Shown piece after piece: positions 35,601-46,793 of a stretch of 64,000 nt of DNA. Positions within the stretch are counted from its first letter, which is position 1. Every line of letters starts with the position of its first letter. The DNA lies in NCBI RefSeq assembly GCF_032854445.1, contig NC_088307.1:12972017-13036016 (forward strand), in the 5' to 3' direction. Made by a program: the position numbers and the translations under genes. This DNA is from Liolophura sinensis. Lineage: Eukaryota; Mollusca; Polyplacophora; Chitonida; Chitonidae. The notes under the pieces were generated by a model, which saw only the letters and a list, made by a program, of their open reading frames with translations, made no database searches and was not told the DNA's origin.

Positions 35601-38600
35601 TCTCAAACAACGTTAAAACAAGCACCTGTCATTGAAAGTCTGCACCTAGTTATTACCAGTAAAAATTCCACCTCCGCAGAAGACAAAAACTGCTGACAAG
35701 ACTGCTGCACTGTTTCCATTGTCTTCAGTTGCATGTTGAGGCATCTCAAACTCGAGCTGCACTCAAGGTTCCAGTCTGAGTGCTTCTTTCTAACGCTATC
35801 TAAAGAGTTTCTCTTCCAGTTGTTCAGAACTCCCAGAGCTGCAGTGTAGGCATTCTCAATGTCCTTGTAATGAAGTTTTTGATTTGCCTATAAAAAGACA
35901 AAAAATATTACTTTTTTTGAATCCGTATGACTTGTGTGTAAAATTTTTTCCAACGATTTGACGTTATAAATTTGAACACATGGTTAATATTAACACACAT
36001 ACTTAAATTGCATATTTTTGTCCTACAATGCCTCAGATAACAGAGTTGTTATAGGCAAACAGGGAGCGGCGGGAGACACCGTGACGTATTCGGCACGTTC
36101 CCCAAGGCACAAAGCAAACTTACAAAGCGTACCTCATGTATGTTTACACGCTATCTCGGCTCCTAGATAATTTAATTGAGATTACATTGAAAAGAGTTGA
36201 ATTCAAATACGATGAAGTCATTTTTAGATATTTTAAAATCGTTTGACGATCTCGAAGTAACAGACATTTGTTGATGTGAGGGCCATGTATGTCAGATGTT
36301 TCAAAACCATTTCCAGATATCTCAAATCATTTCCAGATATCTCAAATCATTTAAAAGGAAACCAGTGGCCATACATTATGAGAAGTGACGCCATTTGGTA
36401 AAATGAATAAATAATTATGTCTTTAGGCCACATCGGCAATTCTCAGCCAAATTTTGTGGCAACTGTTCTGTAGAAATGGCCATTAAGGCTCCCTGAGTGC
36501 AAGTAGAAATACATTACAAACCATGACTGAAGTAAATATGATCGTTGATGGTGTGGAGGCACTAAACGCCGCTGAGATAATATGAATTTTCTTAACATAG
36601 GAAATCAACCGAATGAAGGGGAATTTCTTGATATCATGATTTATTTCCTGCATTAGACGACAGATTGGCTATTGATGGTGCTTTCAGCCAATCACAGGCT
36701 TTAATTCCACAGTACTTATTCATGAAGAAAACGTCTTCATATGAAGACAGTAGGGGCGGAGCCAAAGCAACTGTGCGCCGAGTGTGCAGACATTGATTGA
36801 CAGGTGACCGACCATGTGACATAACAACGGCTGTTGGGTTGACACACTGACACCAGTGACAGGAAGAGACGGCGTGGCCTTGCATGAAATAGCCAATCAG
36901 TCGTCTAAAACGGATAGAGGTCATTACTTGGAAGTGTGTTTTTATGGTATTCTAGATACGCTAAAAAGAATTACACATATGTGAAGACATATCAACATTA
37001 TGCAATGTCAGGAATAACATAACTATCCATCTTCCGAAAACGTCAAAACGTCCCTTATAAATGCCCTTATGCCCAGAAGGTTTGACAAGGCTTTGGTAAG
37101 ATTTCTTTCTCACCGTCGGAGTATAACACTGACCTTAGTATCATTTTGCAACCGATTAAATCCTGCTATAGCCTTTTGAATTTCTGTTATAATATTTGTT
37201 ACCTTCTTGGTGTTTCTTTCAAATGTCATCTGTAACAAAAAAAAAAAGAAATTTCAATATACAAATACATGCAACGGACAGTATACGTTAGGGTAAAGAT
37301 GCTACAAAAACTTAACTTGTATTCAGAGCGAACGTAGATGCTAGTTCATTAAGAATAAGCGTGTAGCAGCAAATAATCTCACGTTTATGCAGTTTCCTTG
37401 AATGGAAAGTGTGAGTGAGTGCTTGGGGTTTAGCGTCGTACTCAACAATTTTTCAGTCATACGACGACGAAGGAATCATTAGGGTGCATGTAAGTGTAAT
37501 GTGCCTCCTTGATGCAGAACGGATTTCCACCGCTCTTTTATTTAGTGCTGCTTCACTGAGACGACTTACCGAAGGCAAGTAAGCCGCCCCGCCCGAGGCA
37601 TTATACTGATATGGGTCAACCAGTCGTTGCACTATCCCCTTCATGCTGAACGCCAAGCGAGGAAGTTGCAACTTCCTCTTTTAAAGTCTTAGGTGTGAAT
37701 CGATCAAGGATTGATCCTGGATCTACCGGTCCCGAAGCGGACGCTCTACCAACTGTGCTATCCGGGCCGGTTTGAATGAAAAGAATGGCTATATCGATTT
37801 ATTATTAAATGCTAACTTTAAAGAGAACTTGCATTGGCTGTGAAAAAAAATAGAAAGAGATTTGTCTGGTATGAGTCTCAAAAATCCCTTGAGTAAAGTC
37901 TTTTGGTGGCCAACATTGGTTACGTATAACCAATACGTGTTTATACATGGCCTGACATTTGAGTGAGTGAGTGAGTGCTTGGGGTTTAACGTCGTACTCA
38001 ACAATTTTTCAGTCATATGACGACGAAGGAATCATTAGGGTGCATGTACGTGTAATGTGCCTCCTTGTTGCAGGACCGATTTCCACCGCTCTTTTATTTA
38101 GTGCTGCTTCACTGAGACGACTTACCGAAGGCAAGTAAGCCGCCCCGCCCGAGCCATTATACTGATACGGGTCAACCAGTCGTTGCACTATCCCCTTCAT
38201 GCTGAACGCCAAGCGAGGAAGTTACAACTTCCTCTTTTAAAGTCTTGGGTGTGACTCGATCAAGGATTGATCCTGGATCTACCGGTCCCGAAGCGGAGGC
38301 TCTACCAACTGTGCTATCCGGGCCGGTGCCTGACATTTGAACTGATAATAAAAAAAACAGTCAATTTTCCCTAGGTAGCTCGGTTCATGTATTCAGTTTG
38401 CTTTTTTTGTCATCTGGATAATGCTGCACATTCGTGACAAAATCCATGATATGCAAAATACCTTGCTTGTATGGGTACATGTAATCAACCAATGTCTAAT
38501 AGCCTGTGGTGTAAGGCTGTTCTGGTGTTGTGCATCCGCGCGAAATGAAATCAAAAAAACTGTGGTTACCTCTGTTTCCGAACTGTCAATCATGAACATG

Positions 38601-40187
38601 CAATTGACCAATCATAAGCAGTATTGTTGGAAATAGGTCAACCGGATGTCCCAGATATTGGTTACAAATGTTCAATCTCTCGGTGACGTCACAGTTTTTT
38701 TTACCGGGAATGCAATGAAAAGTAACGTTGTCACGAGAAATGGGTGGTGTGACATCGGATGTGTTGAATCCAAGAAAAAAAACTTCAATAACACAAGCTA
38801 CACTGCAATATTTGTTATTACTAATGAAGCTAGTACTAATTAAATGAAAATGTTAGCTAAGGAAACTATATAGTTGTATGTTTACCTGGGCAGATGAGTC
38901 ATGGATGGCAATCCTGTTTTACACAAAGGTCCTAGTGACTGACCGTTAGCTAAATTTGTGATATTCCGCTATTTGTAAACTTCAAATTGTAATTTAATCC
39001 CGTGTTTATCTATACCATTCCATCCGTGTATATTCGTAGTTTCCAGCAAGTAAAATCTGTTTTGTATATATTGTACATAACACCGCTCACCTACCCAAGT
39101 TGTTAACTGTATTCTTAACTTTCCTTGTATATAAGTAGATAGTAGGTGAACTAAACATTGTGTTTTTTTATCTAATGAAGGCAACTGTTGGTGCCAAAAG
39201 CCCGTAATATACCACAATTTACAAGGTTGTCAGAATAAATTCTGTAAGTGATATTAAACAGAATATTTAGTTGAACATATACCAGAATGTTGTACTAAGA
39301 TGATTTTACAGAATACAGTTTCAACACAGTGATTGCATAAACATTAACAACACAATAATTTGTCCAGAATAACATAAAACTTTGATGCATTACTCCAGCA
39401 TTACCTACATGTTCTGTTACCTGTTTTCTTATATTGCATTTTAGAGTGTATTATGGGTGTGTGAGCTTCCCAATGCTAAACGTTTTTGGACCAATGACAC
39501 CCTTGATTGTAGGCGTAGACCTGGTATGAATGTTACCTTAGCTTTCGCGAAAGCCGTCTTTATGTCCAAGCAGCTGTGCTCGGGATGCTCTTCTAGACAA
39601 TCAAGACATACGACATCCTTACACGTGACACAGTAGATGGACAATAGTTGACTGTGCTTGTCACACTCTGACTTGTGTTCTGACTCTGTTTTTATGTCCA
39701 ACATTTGCGAGCTGGTTGGGGTCCGCTGGGCTAAGATCTCGTTTACAGGTTTGACTGTGTGCCGTTTGAACGGTCCCTTCATAGGATGCATTGTTGTAAG
39801 ACATTGCTGACAGAAAAACCCGTCGCAGTTAGAACAGAACATGGCGGCCGGTGACATGGTGGTCTCCTCACACACTGAGCACATTGGGGTGTCTTCTGTT
39901 AGTTTGTCTTGTTGTCCGAAGTAATTCACTTTTCCACATAATTCGGTGTTGACTGGTGGAGCATTTACACCTTCGTCTGTTAAAACAGCGGGTGAGCGAC
40001 ACACAGGGCAGTTGATCTGCCTGCGACTGGATTCAGTGACAGGGGAACTGCTAATGCCTTTTTGATGGCTGGAGTTGCTTTTGTCAGCAAACAGCCTGAG
40101 ACATTCCCGACAGAAGCTATGGTGGCACGGCAGAGACACTGGCTCCCTGAAAATATCCACACAGATGGAGCAGCACAACTCGTCCAT
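32049..40187 (-). CDS. TRIM-C: intact RING-B-box-coiled-coil-SPRY gene
   Basis: Six exons: 40187-39537, 37229-37134, 35887-35657, 35068-35046, 34815-34676 and 32623-32049, all with GT-AG sites and a continuous frame of 572 codons including stop (about 571 aa). Domains: RING about residues 1-65, B-box 1 about 100-145, B-box 2 about 175-207, coiled coil about 215-380, SPRY in the last 190 residues. Zinc ligands are complete. The family's activity would be RING-dependent ubiquitin ligation with target choice by the SPRY domain; partner unknown. It lies head to head with TRIM-D, whose exon 1 is very similar, while the downstream exons are divergent. The upstream candidate exon at 42634-42585 may be its 5' UTR. 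Confidence 0.9.
32790..33440. repeat. 38-bp minisatellite in TRIM-C intron 5, about 15 units
   Basis: The unit contains TGACAACAGCTCATTTGCTC then CACTCAGTCGCTGTATAC. Units alternate TTTGCTCCA / TTCGCCCCA versions, and a block of about three units (CGGTCGCTAAGTACTGACAG) is itself repeated, about 150 bp apart. Confidence 0.9.
34676..34815 (-). CDS. TRIM-C exon 5 (140 bp, linker before SPRY)
   Basis: Acceptor CTCATAG, donor GCAA|GTATGC. Encodes IDAQVTDITDSLKRHE onward to AEEYVA plus one base. Phase identical to the paralogues. Confidence 0.84.
35046..35068 (-). CDS. TRIM-C exon 4 (23 bp)
   Basis: Acceptor TTGCAG, donor ACAG|GTACAT. Encodes GSRELTD plus two bases; the codon completed by exon 5 is Ser. 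Confidence 0.8.
35657..35887 (-). CDS. TRIM-C exon 3 (231 bp, coiled coil)
   Basis: Acceptor TTATAG, donor CTG|GTAATA, 77 open codons from ANQKLHYKDIENAY to SSAEVEFLL. Contains the shared LNNWKRNSLDSVRKKHSDW motif. About 35 of 77 residues equal TRIM-D. Confidence 0.88.
37134..37229 (-). CDS. TRIM-C exon 2 (96 bp, coiled coil)
   Basis: Acceptor GTTACAG, donor AAG|GTCAGT, 32 codons from MTFERNTKKV to LQNDTK. Only 7 of 32 residues are identical to the same exon of TRIM-D. Confidence 0.86.
37410..37771 (-). mobile_element. tRNA-type SINE family 2, full length, copy 1
   Basis: On the minus strand: tRNA-like head GGCCCGGATAGCACAGTTGG (box A), box B-like region near GATCAATCCTTGATCGATTC, body, and a tail with GTTGAGTACGACGCTAAACC ending in CACTCACTCAC. 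Flanked by an imperfect 12-bp target duplication (TTGAATGGAAAG at 37398-37409, TTGAATGAAAAG at 37772-37783). It sits in intron 1 of TRIM-C. Confidence 0.88.
37963..38327 (-). mobile_element. tRNA-type SINE family 2, full length, copy 2
   Basis: Nearly identical to the copy at 37410-37771 and in the same orientation. Flanked by a perfect 13-bp target duplication GCCTGACATTTGA (37950-37962 and 38328-38340), so it is an independent, recent insertion rather than a tandem duplicate. Confidence 0.92.
38341..39536. other. Rest of TRIM-C intron 1, no feature seen
   Basis: AT-rich DNA with short open frames on both strands lacking domains or splice context. Confidence 0.5.
39537..40187 (-). CDS. TRIM-C exon 1: RING, B-box 1, B-box 2
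   Basis: 217 codons from MDELCCSICVDIF to the donor AAG|GTAACA. RING: CSIC, CHH, FCREC, CPVC. B-box 1: MCSVCEETT to FKRHT. B-box 2: ECDKHSQLL to EHPEHS. The ATG used by the paralogues a few codons upstream is lost here through a small deletion (the mRNA reads AGAAGAAATCC instead of AGAAGAATGGC), so translation should begin at ATGGACGAG. The preceding ATG in another frame (in CCATGTAAAC) is followed directly by a stop and could slightly lower initiation. The RING-proximal linker is about 12 residues longer than in TRIM-D. Confidence 0.93.
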
Positions 40188-40657
40188 TGTTTACATGGAT
40201 TTCTTCTGCGTCTGTTCTGTGGAAAAAAGAGTTTCAGGAATAACCGTATCAGCATGTGAATAGAACTTTACTTAACATCAGTATTACTTACAAAATTCCT
40301 TTATCGATTAGAGGACAAAGAATATTTCACAAGAGAAAAAGAGCCGGCAGAATTTCCAAAATGGAATATACTTCTGCTTAACATAGATAGCGGGCTAGAC
40401 ATAACTGACACAAATGTCAATTCACTGAGAGGGGAAGAAGTAATGCATATTCATATTTAATCTCTTTTAATACTGGGGCAGAATTTTATACCTGAACATT
40501 CTGTTTCATATGATAACCATTGTCACCGTGGCCAGCAGAACAGGATGAACGTTGCCCGGCTACAAATGTGTTTACAGGTTCAAATCCACCAGGCGCTGAG
40601 CGTCAGCGACCTTATGTCAGGAGTTTTTTCTTCAGCTATGAGGGGAATTCTCCCCAC

Positions 40658-41285
40658 AAGTTCTCACCTGGGTGAATAGGTTCTCACTTGGGTACACAGG
40701 TTCTCACCTGGGTGAATAAGGCTCTCACCTGGGTGAATAGGTTCTCACCTGGGTGAATAAAGCTCTCACCTGTGTAGATAGGTTCTCACCTGGGTGAATA
40801 GGTCCTCACCTGGGTGAATAGGTTCTCACCTGGGTGAATAGGGTCTCACTTGGGTAAAAAGGTTCTAACTGGGGAAATAAGGTTCTCACTGGGTAAATAG
40901 TTTCTCACCTGGGTGAATAAGGTTCTCACCTGGGTGAATAGGTTCTCACCTGGGTAAAAAGGTTCTCACCTGGGTGAATAAGGTTCTCACCCAAGTGAAT
41001 AGGTTCTCACCTGGGTAAATAGGTTCTCACCTGGGTGAATAAGGTTCTCACCCAAGTGAATAGGTTCTCACCTGGGTAAATAGTTTCTCACCTGGGTGAA
41101 TAAGGTTCTCACCCAAGTGAATAGGTTCTCACCTGGGTGAATAGGTTCTCACCTGGGTGAATAAGGTTCTCACCCAAGTGAATAGGTACTCACCTGGGTA
41201 AATAGGTTCTCACATGTGTGAATAAGGTTCTCACCCAAGTGAATAGGTTCTCACCTGGGTGAATAGGTTCTCACATGGGGTGGAT
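40658..41285 (-). repeat. 20-bp array of splice-donor-like units upstream of TRIM-C
   Basis: About 30 units; plus strand GGTTCTCACCTGGGTGAATA. On the minus strand, the sense strand of TRIM-C, most units read CCCAGGTGAGAACC, which fits the 5' splice-site consensus CAG|GTGAGA. A minority have CTTGGGTGAGAA or other changes. Related but decayed units with the same sense orientation occur before TRIM-D at about 47680-47780, 49480-49560 and 51250-51380. Confidence 0.9.
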
Positions 41286-42584
41286 ACTCACACAATACCC
41301 AAGGCCATGTTCAGGTTCAAAAAGTTCAAGACCCGTAGAAAAGGGAATGAATCATGAAATTCTTGTGGAAACAGATACATGCTCACAGATGTACTCCTGT
41401 GTCAAGACACGATTATTGCATCACGAGAGTTTCCACCCAGGTGTGGACTTTTTTTACCCTGGTGGGGACTTTTTAAACCCAGGTAAGGACTTTTTAAACC
41501 CAGGTAAGGACGTCTTCACTCAGGCGAAAATCTTATCGTGGAGCTAAGAATGTTTTCAACCAGATGGAAATAGCTTTCACTTAGGTGAAATAGCAGCCTT
41601 AGTTTCCGCCAACCATGCTAACGCATGCAGAATTCTGAGCTTGGCGTGAAAGAGCAATCTAATAAATAAACATAAACCAAGCAGACAAATAAATATGTTA
41701 TTAGCGCACATTCTGCAAGTGGAGACAGCCGATATTATACACTCCCGCTATATACCAAGCAATGTTGGCTTAGGAGTGAAGATGTAGGTCAGCATACGCC
41801 TCACTGTTTTGACACAACAGAACAAAATACACGCTTGAATATCAGGTTATGTGAGCAAGGTTTATAATCCACTGGCTGGTTTCTCACACAAACTCGAGGA
41901 TTCATACTTTGTTGTGCGTCATGTCAGCATAATGGGGACTAAGGTACGGCTATGTCCTAAGACCTACATACCTGCTGACAGATCAATGGGGCAGGCGGTT
42001 GACTGAATGGGACAGCTTGGTTTTACCAGGGCGCTTGTAGGCCTATGCAATAGTGGAGGAGTGAAAGATCGGGCTATTCAGTCGGTCTATCTGCTATAAC
42101 ATATTATATGCAAGTCATCACACAGGTAAGCTACACACTTGCACAAAGCTGTGTGTCACCTGAGGTGCTTCTAACATATAATCGCAGGCGTAAAAGATAT
42201 ATAGGAGCGCTGGGTATGTGGTAGACGCACTTATCTTCTGAATCACAGGCAATCTCAACGCCCTTTAACATTGCTTTCTAAAACTGCTAAAAACACAGCT
42301 TTAACGCAATATACGCCCAGTTGCAAGAAGAGGGATTAGCGTCAGAAACAAAATCCAAATCAGAAAAAAATCATCGATGATAATAACATTGTACATTATT
42401 GTTAATGAACGTGGAGACCTCATTCGTGACTCAACTTTATGTCAACTTGGACACCAATTAGACCATCAATTAAATGTCTGACGTGTCACAAAAAATATGT
42501 ACTACCATAAAATCCAAGTGTGTAATATAAGACATAGTGGTTGCAGCATCTTTTAACAGCCATATGTCATGTTATACTCTTTAC

Positions 42585-42634
42585 CTTTTCAGGCACAATC
42601 TCTTGTACTTTACAGCTCGCTAAATCGCCTTCCA
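42585..42634 (-). other. Candidate 5' mini-exon of TRIM-C (50 bp)
   Basis: Bounded on the minus strand by acceptor TTTTCGTTTTCAG and donor AAAAG|GTAA. It aligns with three 50-52-bp segments upstream of TRIM-D that keep both splice sites. In one frame it reads EGDLASCKVQEIVPEK without a stop. Spliced to TRIM-C exon 1 at 40214 or nearby, this frame would not match the ATG frame, so for TRIM-C it would be UTR. No transcript evidence is available. Confidence 0.4.
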
Positions 42635-43214
42635 CTGAAAACGAAAATATTGTCGTCTAAGGAATTCACATGACCTTTGTAAGGGAGATAAGCCACTGAG
42701 GTATTTCCCCTTCATTCATTAACGTCTACGTTGTTTCACACGGTTTTGTTACATCCACTTCATATCCAGCAATATGTGACGTCCAGTGGACGATATGTCA
42801 GCAAAAAAACCTTACAAAATATCAGCAAGGAATAACCTCAGTGAATTCTATATGTGACTTTTGGTTTAGGTATTAAGCGTGTTACATATACCACATTTAT
42901 ACAAAATGATTGAAACGTGTAATTGTACTTCTGTGACCCAAAGCCGTTCTTATAGTTTGTACACAATTTCTGTCGCTAGTGTAACTGGTGTTAAACAGGC
43001 TATTGTAAGCATGCGCGCACTCGTGGTTACCTAGACATTTACTCGTGGTTACCTAGGCCCCCTCTTCGGTCGTACGTGTGAAGGTTTGCCATTACAATGC
43101 TACCACCATAAGGCTAGGCACCGTGATACAAATAAAATTTCCGTAACCATAACGTCAGACATAAATCAATCAAATAAATAAATTAATCAGATAAATCAAT
43201 AAATAAATAAGTGA

Positions 43215-43830
43215 GCCCCGCACCTTCATAGAACCTTGGCGGAGGATGCAACCCACATTTTTATGGAACCTTGGTGGCGGGCGTAAGAGTGAAATTCACA
43301 TCTTGATTGAACCTTGTCGGAGAATCTAAAGTAAAACTCACAGCTTCATGGAACCCTAACGAATGATATAAAAGTGAAACTCACACCTTCATAGATTTTT
43401 TTTATTTTTTTTATTTTGATTGGTGTTTTACGCCGTACTCAAGAATATTTCACTTATACGACGGCGGCCAGCATTATGGTAGGCGGAAACCGGGCAGAGC
43501 CCGGGGGAAACCCACAACCATCCGCAGGTTGCTGACAGACCTTCCCACATACGGCCGGAGAGGAAGCCAGCATGAGCTGGACTTGAACTCACAGAGACCG
43601 CATTGGTGAGAGACTCCTGGGTCATTACACTGTGCTAGCGCGCTAACCAACTGAGCCACGGAGGCCCCCACACCTTCATAGAACCTTTGCGGAGGATGTA
43701 TAAGCGAAACTCACACGATCATAGAGCCATGGCAGAGAATGAAATGAAAATGTGAAACCCACCTTCAGAGAACCTTGGCGGAGGATGTAAATGAGGAACC
43801 CACACGTTTATAGAACCTTGGCGAAATAAT
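43215..43830. repeat. Dispersed minisatellite, unit about 43-46 bp, split by a SINE
   Basis: Units of the form CTTCATAGAACCTTGGCGGA then GGATGTAAAAGTGAAACTCA; same family and orientation as 7846-8885. The SINE at 43396-43668 interrupts it. Confidence 0.8.
43396..43668 (-). mobile_element. Full-length tRNA-type SINE (family 1)
   Basis: Most complete copy in the window: head GGGGCCTCCGTGGCTCAGTT, box B GAGTTCAAGTCC, body, tail TATAAGTGAAATATTCTTGAG and an A/T-rich 3' end. Flanked by a 14-bp duplication CACACCTTCATAGA (43382-43395 and 43669-43682). The same 14 bases belong to the host minisatellite unit, and the array resumes in phase after the SINE. Confidence 0.93.
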
Positions 43831-44352
43831 TACATAAATAAGAATTGATAGTGAAAAGAAAACAGCGACGACATTGTGATAGTTGGCAATCGGTGAAATC
43901 CTTTGTCAGTTTAAACCATGCAGTTAGAACCCTACGTGCACTCTGACTGTTCAGGTATATGCCTAAAGGACAAGACCAACGAATTTCGACTTGGTTTCAG
44001 TTGTTTTAGACCTACATCCATTTAAATCAGTTTTAATATAAAAGATTAATTAACTAAATTCCAAACCGGAAGTGACACTTTTGTTACATGTAAGGAGTAA
44101 GAATATAACATTACTGTCAGCATACACTGTCTTGTAAAATAATTAGTAGTCATGAAACATTACACTGCACAGGCCTGTAACTTGTATGTACAGATCGAAA
44201 CCACTGTGAGCAAGATATGAATTTATGCAGGTTTATATGATCAACAATTAATCAACTGAGGGTACATTATACATCCCCATGATGGACGGACCCGAAAGTA
44301 CAAGTAAATCTACACTACAACTCTGCCTTATCGCCAAACGGTGTGCTGATAG

Positions 44353-44448
44353 TAATGAATTAATCCATTAATCTCTTATATTAAAACTGACTTAAGTGAC
44401 AGTAGTAATGAATTAATCCATTAATCTCTTATATTAAAACTGACTTAA
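44353..44448. repeat. Direct duplication, 44 bp x 2
   Basis: AGTAATGAATTAATCCATTA followed by ATCTCTTATATTAAAACTGA occurs twice, about 52 bp apart, with a few bases between the copies. Confidence 0.88.
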
Positions 44449-44916
44449 CTGGGCGTGAGTCTTATGTTACGGAGCCGACATGGAACCAAGCGAAATTCAG
44501 TCATAATTCGCAGGTCTTGTCTTTTAAGTAATACAAACTTAAACACCCCTTATCACCAAGACAAGGATCACTTCGGTGGCCTAATGGAAAGAACGTAGTT
44601 TACGTTAGTCGGGTCTGGTCATCCCAAAGACTTTAAAATGGTACTTGTTGTTGCCTCATTTGGGGGTGAGCACTCAGAGGCTAGAGCAAGGAACTGGTTG
44701 GCCAGGTGTCAGTATAATGCGATTTTCGGTTCGGCATGATATTTCAATGACGGCTGCAGTGCACTGCACCACTGGGTTGTGGTCTCAAAAGAACTTCAAC
44801 TGTTGACGTAGACGTCTTTTGTATTGCAACGCTTCAATTTTACTTGTTTAGAACTGCTATTTACATATATACACATCATTCCTTTTAATGCCTGTCATAA
44901 AGAGTTTTGGTAATGA

Positions 44917-44917
<1 letters not shown>

Positions 44918-44972
<55 letters not shown>
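44918..44972. repeat. (TA)n microsatellite
   Basis: About 26 uninterrupted TA units. Confidence 0.97.
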
Positions 44973-46381
44973 GTATATAACCATTGGTGTGCCGATTCAT
45001 CATGTATTCACAATTAGCTACCACTGGATTTATTGTTAAATTGAATGCCAAAATATATTGAAAAAGGAGGGAACAATGGCACTTAAAATCACTAGATAAT
45101 GAGGTTGGTTTTGTCCATTTTTTTCGCCAACACGAAAGTCCAACCTTTACGATCTGTCAGCGCGTCGCTATTTGGTGTCATGTTACAAACAGCAAGGATG
45201 ACAACAAGCATATCGAATTTCTCCACGAAGTGCTTTGCTCTTCTGCATACGATTGTACAAACAGGTCATCGAAGAACCCTGGAATTAGTTTTTTTTCAAG
45301 TTTCCAGGCGATTTGGGCCTCAGGAAGGGGTGGCTTTACAGCAAATGACGGAAGAATTTTGTACCCATCAAAAACAGCCATACCCGATCTCGCCATTTTA
45401 AAGCTGAAAGCTACGAGATGTGTACCGCTTAACTCCAAAGGTTTCCACAACAACACCTGCACAGAGTGGTTATAAAATGCTATTGACCGAACTAAAAGCT
45501 GATAGATAAGAAATCTCTGTAAACTAACGCCGACGTCCACATCATGCATGTATTCTTATTGTATACGGCTTTCGACCCCTAATGCATAGAGTGCCCACAA
45601 TAACATGCATAGGTAGTTGTCATCGCATATGGGTGTGAATTTAGAATCCCTCTGGGAATAGAACGATATTTATTGGAAAGAGGGCAGAAATAAAGAATAG
45701 TAAATAAATATTAAATCTAAAGATAAACGCAGGGCACGTATAGTGTAGCACAGGATAAAACTGCGTGTAAAGCCTACCAGACCGTATTTTCCGTGTTGGT
45801 GGAAATGCCTGGACAAAGTCTGAAGTCTGGTCAGAGATGTCAGTGTCATAAACCGGAACGTCAACGTCATCCAATATGGGTTCAAATTGATTTCATTTTC
45901 AAGCTTATACAGGTAAGCTATGCTCAGGTTGGCCAAAAAATGACGATTGGAAAGCGCAGTAGATATATTGTTTATGGTGGATTTATTATTCAAGCCATTA
46001 TTACGTTTCTCAGAAGGCCTCTCGGTTAACATACTGTTTAAACAGGTTATACCCTTTATATAATTAGGACCAGGAGTTAAATCTGGACACTAATCCTTTA
46101 ACTGACAATTTACTGACAAGTCATGCCCAGAGGAGTCTGCCTGTTATGTCATATCATACACTACGCAATAATCAGTTCATCAATTCTGCCTTTCTGTTCT
46201 CTTTAACTAAACCGAGCCTCACATGGCACAATTCTCCTAAGGATGACTTATTTAAACTCGAAATATTGAGATCGTCAATATGAATTTATTCGTTACCGTG
46301 CTTATTCGTTTAGAGTTTTACTAATTCATATGGTTAAAAGTAGCAACATACACGCCCCATAGTGACATGAACTAAGTACAA

Positions 46382-46630
46382 TTAGGAATAAAAATGCAGT
46401 GATGAAAATCTGTGCAAACTATAAGAAGAGCTTTGTGTCACAAAAGTACAATTACACGTTTCTATATCGTTTTGTATAAATGTTCTGCATGTACCACGCT
46501 TAATGCCAAAATCAAAAAAGTTCCAGTTAGAGTTCACTGACGGTATTCCCTGCTGATATTTTGCACTGTATTTGCTGTCATATTCTCCACTGGACGTAAC
46601 ATATTGCTGGATAGAAAGTGGTCCTAACAA
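46382..46630 (-). other. Triplicated open segment, copy 1 (function unknown)
   Basis: A minus-strand frame of 82 codons starting MLGPLSIQQYV. The same frame recurs at 48432-48016 (138 codons) and 50143-49865 (92 codons). The stretch with GTCRTFIQND, ETCNCTFVTQSS vaguely recalls a GPS-type Cys-rich motif, a weak resemblance only. In the inverted homologue upstream of TRIM-C the same frame contains stops, so coding function is doubtful. Confidence 0.2.
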
Positions 46631-46741
46631 AGCAGTGTGAAACTACATGAATGTTAATGAATGAAGGGGAAATAACCCAATGGCTCGTCTCCCTTACAAA
46701 GAACGCTTAAACTTCCTGAATGACAATATTTTCGTTTTCAG

Positions 46742-46793
46742 TCGACGGCGATTTAGCGAGCTGTGACGTAGAGAAGAGATTGTATCTGTAAAG
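46742..46793 (+). other. Candidate mini-exon, copy 1 (52 bp)
   Basis: Acceptor CGTTTTCAG, donor AAAG|GTAAGA. A 2-base insertion (GTAGAGAAGAG against GTAGAAGAG) shifts the frame that is open in the other copies to a TAA. Confidence 0.35.

Larger units (their letters stand above)
40188..46403. other. Upstream region of TRIM-C
   Basis: 40188-43070 is the left arm of an inverted duplication with the region before TRIM-D. 43070-46403 is the spacer, holding a minisatellite, a SINE, a direct repeat and a TA microsatellite. At 45099-45549 both strands carry open frames of 81-123 codons, and at 45670-46032 a minus-strand frame of 120 codons. I recognise no family in them, and they may be chance or an unknown exon. 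Confidence 0.45.

Noticed and set aside
36634-36924. 96-codon minus-strand frame in TRIM-C intron 2
   Set aside because: No domain, no paralogous counterpart, no convincing splice sites; it probably arises by chance.
43600-43668. tRNA gene suggested by good A and B boxes
   Set aside because: This is the tRNA-derived head of a full-length SINE with target duplications and an A/T-rich tail.
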